NCBI GenBank assembly: GCA_030077755.1
Contig: JAQJZZ010000010.1
Coordinates: forward strand, 3,534,001-3,598,000
Direction of reading: 5' to 3'
Length of the DNA stretch: 64,000 nt
Origin: Filosporella fistucella
Lineage: Eukaryota > Ascomycota > Leotiomycetes > Helotiales
Positions 58,461 through 64,000 of the stretch are shown here, piece after piece. A program made the translations under genes and the position numbers. The stretch's first letter is position 1. Each line of letters opens with the position of its first letter. A model generated the notes under the pieces. It was given only the letters and a program-made list of their open reading frames with translations, was not told the DNA's origin and searched no databases.

Positions 58461-59420
58461 ATGGCGTCTTCCGAAGTGGATATGAAATTCCTGGGGCAGT
58501 TTGCGGTCAACATCCAAGGGGACCACCCTCTTCTTGCTCAAAGCTTATTCCAAATATTTGGTAACCTAACTATGCTATCAGACAAAGTCATCAGAGCCAG
58601 GAAGATTCGTCGTCTGGATACGACCTGGGATACGAAATCGGTAGACTTGTACTGCAGGATCATTTGGTATGCAAGAGAAGGCTTGAAACTATTAGAGGAA
58701 TATGTCCTCCCCATGGTGGCGAATTACGGAGAGCTGAAGGTCCTATCATACAAATTACGAGCGAGCTTCTATCACTTATACGTCTTATTTCACAACCAGC
58801 CACCAGTCAGCCTGAAAGCTGGTGGCCAGGTTCACACCCCACCCGGACTCAAATCACCTCGGGCAGCAAAGGTTGACAAGGGCAAGGGAATCGATCGTGG
58901 TTCACCAAGCGATTTGCTTCGACCAAGCTCAGTGCAGCCTACCCATCCTCTAGAAGGAGGACCTGTGGGAGGAATACCCATACCTCAACCACCTCCAGAA
59001 TTCGCCCCAAATTTCCTGGTTCCCGCCGACGACTATCGACCGATTGCCCTTCGATCCTTCCAAGAAGCCACAGCTCTTGCTGATGCTATACTATGGGGAT
59101 CTCATCCATTGCGACTGTCAGTCAAAGTCGAGTTCACAGCCTTCTTGTATGACTGTATGCACGACAGGGACACTTCTCGAAAATTGGCTAAAGCTACTAT
59201 CGCCGAAGTGTATAATGCACAGGAAGGAATGGACGATGAAATGTTCGAGGATGCTGCCCAACTAGTTGGCATTCTTGGCAAGATGATGAGAAGAGGTCTG
59301 GGATCTGGCGGCTCCGGCAGTACAGGTCCAGGTGGAGGCAGTTCAGGAGCTCGGACAACGCCATCAAGAAGAGGCCCCGAAATTGCCGTTCCGAGCCCGG
59401 GAATGGACAACCCAATATAA
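58461..59420 (+). CDS. Divergent 14-3-3-like protein
   Basis: Intronless, 319 residues. The N-terminus MASSEVDMKFLGQFAVNI resembles 14-3-3 helix 1; YVLPMVANYGELKVLSYKLRASFYHLYVLFHNQPPV aligns with 14-3-3 helices 3-5 and HPLRLSVKVEFTAFLYDCMHDRDTSRKLAKATIAEVYNA with the conserved helices 7-8 (PIRLGLALNFSVFYYEI region). A disordered Pro/Gly/Lys linker (about residues 120-190) is inserted between the two halves, and the tail is Gly/Ser-rich. The canonical phosphopeptide Lys/Arg/Tyr residues are not obviously intact, so phospho-binding is uncertain. It lacks the SSxKVFYLKMKGDYYRYLAEF-type block in full. Confidence 0.7.
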   Translation: MASSEVDMKFLGQFAVNIQGDHPLLAQSLFQIFGNLTMLSDKVIRARKIRRLDTTWDTKSVDLYCRIIWYAREGLKLLEEYVLPMVANYGELKVLSYKLRASFYHLYVLFHNQPPVSLKAGGQVHTPPGLKSPRAAKVDKGKGIDRGSPSDLLRPSSVQPTHPLEGGPVGGIPIPQPPPEFAPNFLVPADDYRPIALRSFQEATALADAILWGSHPLRLSVKVEFTAFLYDCMHDRDTSRKLAKATIAEVYNAQEGMDDEMFEDAAQLVGILGKMMRRGLGSGGSGSTGPGGGSSGARTTPSRRGPEIAVPSPGMDNPI

Positions 59421-60007
59421 GCTCTACATTTGATATCAGTTGAAGGCGTAATTTACAGGATGTAACACTGGATTGGAGAAAGCATGCATAGCATTTGGGG
59501 GCGTTCTTCAGATTTCTTCATATTTGTACAAAAGGCATTTGCATATTCAAATGGGGATTTGTATATACCAGAGACTGCTACAGGCGGTCTGGAGCGAGGT
59601 TCTGCGAGAATGCGGAATATAATAGAGTCTGTTCTTGACGTCTTAATTCTCATTCGCAAAACCTGAGGACTCTATCCACTGATTTTGAGAAGTACGTACG
59701 TCTGGCTATAACTTTCCGATTCATGCTCGCTCGAAAAGGCCGTAGAGGCTTCCCGCTCAAGAAATTGTGGCCATATCAGTGACTTCAAGAGCCTCAACTT
59801 GTGAGACTCTTTCGCAATGCCCCCAGCGTTATCTTCCCTGATTTCTAAGTAAAGCGCCCGGCCTGATTATCTCCTAAGCTAGACCTTGCATCAATCGCAT
59901 ATAATTGAACGCCAGAACGCCAACTGAACCCTCGCATGAAATCCTCAAAGGAAGACCCATCGCCCATCCATGCCCAACCACCTCAGCTCACCTCATCCCC
60001 AACCCCC
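59421..60007. other. Convergent 3' spacer
   Basis: About 0.6 kb between convergent genes; nothing recognised. Confidence 0.5.
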
Positions 60008-61473
60008 TCACAATCTCCAGTCCCTCCTAAACTTCATCTCCACCAACTGCGGGCTCACCATTCTGCCAGTCCAGTTATAGAAACTGGCCTGCAACTGGAT
60101 CCACGTCTCACAGTTATAATCATGCATCAATCGCTCCAGAACATCGCAATCGTGCTGAGACCACATGTGATCGGGCTGTAAGCGACCTTGGTGAGTTGTG
60201 TAGAGGTGAGCTGGAGAGGAGGACGCGGTTGGGAGGTAGGGAGTAGCGGTTTGAGTGTGCGTGTTGAAGCCTTGGTCGAAGTTTGGGAAGGCGTCGAAGG
60301 CGGGGTAGGGAGAGGTATGGACTTGGTTGCAGGAGTAGCAGGTTTGAACGTGGTTGTTGAAATCCTGGTGAGCTCCATGTTGATGGCAATTGTGGTGATC
60401 GCAGCTATTGTGGTTATGTCCGTTGCCTCCATTTTGGTGGTTGCTACTTTGGTTGCCATTCTGATTTCCGCCTTTCTTGCCCTTCTTTCCTCTATTTCCA
60501 TTTTGTTGATTGTTGTTATTGTTCAAGTCTCCACCCCTATCATTATTGTCATCGCCGAACATGTTTCCCAGATCACCGGATTCTGTATCGTCTCCAGTAT
60601 TGTCATTGCCTGACGACTCGCCCTTCTTGCCAGCACGAGATTCTATCTCTCGATGTCTAGCAATGACATCCTTCTTACTGGCTCCGACTTCCAAAGCAAT
60701 ATCTTTCCAGGACTTGCCTGCAGCCTTCATCCCCATAATTTTCTTGTCTTGCTCTTCGGTCCAGCCTTTGCCATCTGTTTTATCATTCTTCTTGTCATCG
60801 TCGCCTTTCTTTCCTTCGTCCTTTTTCTCCGAGTCTTCCTTCTTTTCTTCCGCTTCTTTCTTTTCCTTCTCGACAGCTTCTAGAGCAGCTTTCTCCTTCT
60901 CATCCGCATCAGCTGGACGGTAGAATTTGCCACATCCTTTGCATTTCTCCTTGTAGATACACTCTGATTCCTCGGCTGTATCCAATTTGCCACAGGTCTT
61001 GCATTTCTTCTCAACCACCCAGATATCGTCCGCAGCCTTATCATCCTTAGACTTTTCATCTTTAGCCGCCTCATTTGCTTTCTCCTTTTTGTCATCCTTT
61101 TTCTTCTCTTCAGTTTTCTCCTTTTCCTTCGCCTCGATACCCTTGGCTACCTTCCTGGTATGAGATTTACCAGGTGGAGTTGGCGGATTCTTCTTGTGCT
61201 TAGTAGAAATTGGCTCATCCTCCTAAAATATGTCAGCGTCTTCCTAGATAATAACACAATTTTCACGTGGTTAAGTGAATGTCATAATGCCACAAGGGGA
61301 TGTAGACATACTGAATCCACTTCTTCGACAACAACCCTACGGGATCGGTGACGACTTCTACTACTCTCTGTGGACTTGACAGAGACCAATGAGCCGCCAA
61401 CCACCCAATTGGTAAAGGAGAGTTCGACTTTTTTAGTTTGTGTCGACGGCATCGTTCTTGCGGCAACAACCAT
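60008..61473 (-). CDS. Myb/SANT-like protein with Asn/His-rich low-complexity region
   Basis: Two exons (61473-61312, 61222-60008; 1377 nt) give 458 residues. A Lys/Glu-rich charged region is followed by a CxxC-x..-CxxC pair (KKCKTCGKL and KCKGCGKFY). Next, GWTEEQDKKIMGMKAAGKSWKDIA is a Myb/SANT-like helix set, and near the C-terminus MWSQHDCDVLERLMHDYN to QLVEMKFRRDW is a second, degenerate one. Between them is an Asn/Gln/Gly/His-rich stretch with NNNNNQQNGN and NHNSCDHHNCHQHGAHQ. Similar charged Myb-like proteins are common and uncharacterised in Pezizomycotina; nuclear role is inferred. Exon 1 ends EEVDS. Confidence 0.75.
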
Positions 61474-62927
61474 TGCGCTGGTTTGGGACTATGCAATTGA
61501 GGCCAAGCTAGCTGTAGCCTACTGAGTAGAAATTGACTTGAGACAGACTTTGGTACACAAAGTTTGTTGATGAGAAGGTGTCTTGCGAAAGCGGACAATT
61601 TCGCAAGTAAACAATGGGAAAATTTTGTAAGAGTACCCCTGGCGATCGAGGATTAAAGCGTTGAAGTAAGCGCGGTCAAAGAACAAACACAGTCGAAGAT
61701 ATGAGAAGTAATTGTCTGGTCCGTTTTGTTGATTTCGTAGTTGCGTTGCAGCTTGTCATGTAACAAACGTGGTTGTTAGGCAATTCTCGTCTGGTCAGCG
61801 CCTGAGCGACACCAACTTGAAATCATATCACAAGTTCACTCTTCCGACGATATCAAGGCATCCCAGACTGGGAAATACGCTATGGCTCACAAAGTTTTGG
61901 CAATTGAACATGTCTCTTCTAGTCGATAATTCATCCGATATCTCGTGAATTTCAAAATAGACCACAAGGAGGATCATGAATCTGGTGCCGAATATTGGGC
62001 TCTTTCATTCTAGAATTTTGACGGTAAACTAAACCTCGCGCAATCATCTTAAGCAGCAATAAAGGAAATGAAATTCGGATACATAATCATTGTTATCTCC
62101 TCCATGGTTTATGTTGTGCATGACAGTTGCAAGCCTCGAGCACACTTCTGTTCCCAAATACTTTGACCGAAAATTAGGAAGGTGATTTTGTGACATATGC
62201 TCAAGTAAGGGAAGATTCCAGGAAATGCTATTGAATTGGGTTTCCTCCCATGGTTCCCAATTCCTCCGTCTGACAGGTGATGTTCGGAGAGCCAGCCAAG
62301 TAGCTCCAATCAGTACCTGACCACATCAAAGCTCTCGCTTGCCGGCTGAAAATGCACATAACATTTAGTACTCCAAATGAACCTGGTCCAGCGCTGCTAA
62401 TAATGGAATCGGCTTCTTATCCGCGAGTCCAGTATTTCAGCCTTATGTGAGTTTCTTCCCCATAGAGCGGACGGAATGTACCTTTTCGGAACTCGTAATA
62501 GAGCTCATTCTGCTTCGCAAATCAGAATATTTCGATAGATTGGCTTTCGAAACATAGTAGGAAGCCTGCATATTTTTCCAAGAAAGCGACGCCGTCAGGC
62601 CTGATGCCACGAAAAACACCGTGTATCAAGCCTAGGTAGCATGCGTCGGAATGCTACAGCCACCACGAGCCTACCAGAGCATCAGAGCGGAGTAAAATTT
62701 TGCGCCAGTAAATTTCAACCAGAAGAAATACGAGTGTAACCTCTATAAATCAGTCGGAAGTATTGGAAGGGTTGAAGTCGCCGTTATTGTGGTAACCTAC
62801 TTTTGCTGACCCCGCAAAACATATATAAAGGTCGTTCCTTCTAACAGAAGAAGCACCTTTGTCCTAAATTCCATTTAAAACAGCATCATCACCGCACAAT
62901 AGCAACTTTGTAATATCAGCCACGAGA
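61474..62927. other. Intergenic, promoter of the secreted protein
   Basis: About 1.45 kb with no supported gene. A TATA element sits near its right end. Confidence 0.5.
62822..62830 (+). promoter_or_regulatory. TATA-box-like element
   Basis: TATATAAAG about 98 bp upstream of the ATG of the secreted-protein gene. Consensus TATA is unusual among the housekeeping genes here and suits a regulated gene. Confidence 0.55.
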
Positions 62928-63407
62928 ATGATGAATATCAAGAACACCATTTGCCTCTTAGCTGTAGCATCGCTCAGGTACGTGGATACACAAACCTTGA
63001 TAAATGCATCACTGATCAAGGAATAAGTTATGTTTCAGAGGCTCTGCCAGAAAGGAGAAGCCCAGAGGTCACGCCGGCTCCAGAATATAAGCCACATTCA
63101 TGCTACTCTTACACGACAACGGTCCCATACACTGGAAAGAGTGCGTTTCTGAAATTCCATAATCTTTGGAACATTTGCTGATCAGACAGTGCACTGCCCA
63201 AATATGACGACGTGTGGACCTCATCCAATGTGTATTATGATGACAACAACTACAATAACAGTACCGTTCCCAAATCCAAAGTGTCCCAAGACACCTACAG
63301 TCACAGCTACTGCACCAGGCGCTTGCCCAACTTGTCAGAAGGGATGCGCGACTACCACGCTCACTGAAACTGTCACTGGTAATTATGCTGAGATAACAGC
63401 GGTATAA
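62928..63407 (+). CDS. Small secreted Cys/Thr-rich protein
   Basis: Three-exon model (62928-62981, 63041-63140, 63190-63407; 372 nt) gives 123 residues. The N-terminus MMNIKNTICLLAVASLRY is a signal-peptide-like hydrophobic start. The mature part has eight cysteines: HSCYSY, MHCPNMTTCGPHPMC, PKCPK and ACPTCQKGC, plus many Thr (MTTTTITVPFP), suggesting O-glycosylation. The first intron is uncertain: the strongest donor breaks the frame, so donor TAC|GTGGAT with acceptor TTCAGAG was used. A secreted effector-like or cell-wall protein is plausible; no family recognised. Confidence 0.6.
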
Positions 63408-64000
63408 GAATCTCTAAGCCTTGAAACACGAGCAACACGGATAATTCGAGGACGGAGGAAACTGTGACCGGTTGTCCGAGAAGTTATGGAAGCGCTTGAT
63501 GCAAGAAAGAATCCACCACAAACTTCCGTAGCACACAATTCCATCAAATGTGATTCTGCCATAGTCTAGACCGCGAAAGAATATGACTCTTTGACTTCAG
63601 TTAAACTTTTTTCACAGGTAAGAAATAATCCAGGCATACACATAGATATGGCACAAAGTAGCAGAACTTTAGAAACACTTGTTCGTAGTATATAAACCAG
63701 CTCTAAATGCCAAGTTCTTGTATCTGCACTATGGAAAGCAACTCAGGAAGTCCTAAGTCTAGAATGTCATCCATCCAATGTTAAATGCAGAAGGAGTTGG
63801 ATAGGTCAGCGTAGCTCACTCTGGCAGGGCACATTTCCTTCTCTTGATCTCATTGTTGTTTCGGAATTCGAGATTCGTGACTCTTCACCTGGAGCACGTG
63901 ATCGGCAAGCTTCCCCACTAACGCACAATGGATTTTTGTCAAATATTTCGCCTTCCCCAACTTCAAATAGCAACGACACAATCGCAAATCCTCACCATTA
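63408..64000. other. 3' flank to window end
   Basis: No supported gene in the last 0.6 kb. Confidence 0.5.

Overview
The window looks like nuclear DNA of a filamentous ascomycete (Pezizomycotina; a leotiomycete is a guess from overall resemblance, not something I could test). The reasons are many short introns (about 45-90 nt, GT..AG with CTAAC/CTGAC-like branch sites), intron-rich compact housekeeping genes separated by 0.3-2 kb spacers, 40S S1, 60S L39, SKP1 and ARL1 homologues, and fungal-type families (GT90/CAP10-like, SMP3, TauD-like xanthine dioxygenase, WAPL with a fungal N-terminus). Exon structures were worked out by hand from reading frame and splice phase; for most genes the exon sums divide exactly by three.

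Layout. 1-1.25 kb: nothing supported. 1.25-3.1 kb (-): DHA1-type MFS transporter. 4.5-7.9 kb (-): WAPL-like cohesin-release protein with six FDVP-type repeats. 9.4-10.3 kb (+): uracil phosphoribosyltransferase. 10.5-11.1 kb (-): transcription elongation factor Elf1. 11.9-14.6 kb (+): URC1-type GTP cyclohydrolase II homologue in 19 exons. 16.7-17.2 kb (+): small unknown protein. 17.9-19.0 kb (+): 40S ribosomal protein S1. 19.3-20.1 kb (+): Rab18-like GTPase. 20.2-21.4 kb (-): ABHD11/IMO32-type hydrolase. 22.0-23.3 kb (+): xanthine-dioxygenase-like 2OG oxygenase. 24.7-26.7 kb (+): GT90 glycosyltransferase. 27.8-28.8 kb (+): RIB7. 29.0-30.4 kb (+): F-box-like protein. 31.0-32.6 kb (-): peroxisomal catalase. 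34.5 kb (-): small Cys-rich protein. 35.9-36.7 kb (-): ARL1. 37.1-37.5 kb (+): ribosomal protein L39. 39.7-40.4 kb (-): SKP1. 41.9-43.7 kb (+): SMP3 GPI mannosyltransferase IV. 44.0-45.0 kb (+): GST. 45.5-47.0 kb (-): peroxisomal acyl-CoA dehydrogenase.

From about 47.4 to 55 kb the character changes to an accessory, repeat-bearing island: an F-box gene whose 3' end folds into a 34-bp-arm hairpin, an intronless Ulp1/C48-type cysteine protease, a duplicated ~98-bp unit, a 49-bp triple repeat with transition-biased differences (RIP-like), and a decayed ~130-bp tandem array in AT-rich DNA. Beyond it lie a Cys/His-rich small ORF, a tentative three-exon gene, a divergent 14-3-3-like protein, a Myb/SANT-like protein and a small secreted Cys-rich protein.

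Functional themes: nucleobase chemistry (UPRTase, URC1, xanthine dioxygenase-like, RIB7) is over-represented in the first 29 kb; two enzymes carry C-terminal peroxisomal signals (catalase AKL, acyl-CoA dehydrogenase SKL); SKP1 and two F-box-like proteins are parts of the SCF ubiquitin-ligase system. No tRNA, rRNA, CRISPR or intact transposon was recognised.
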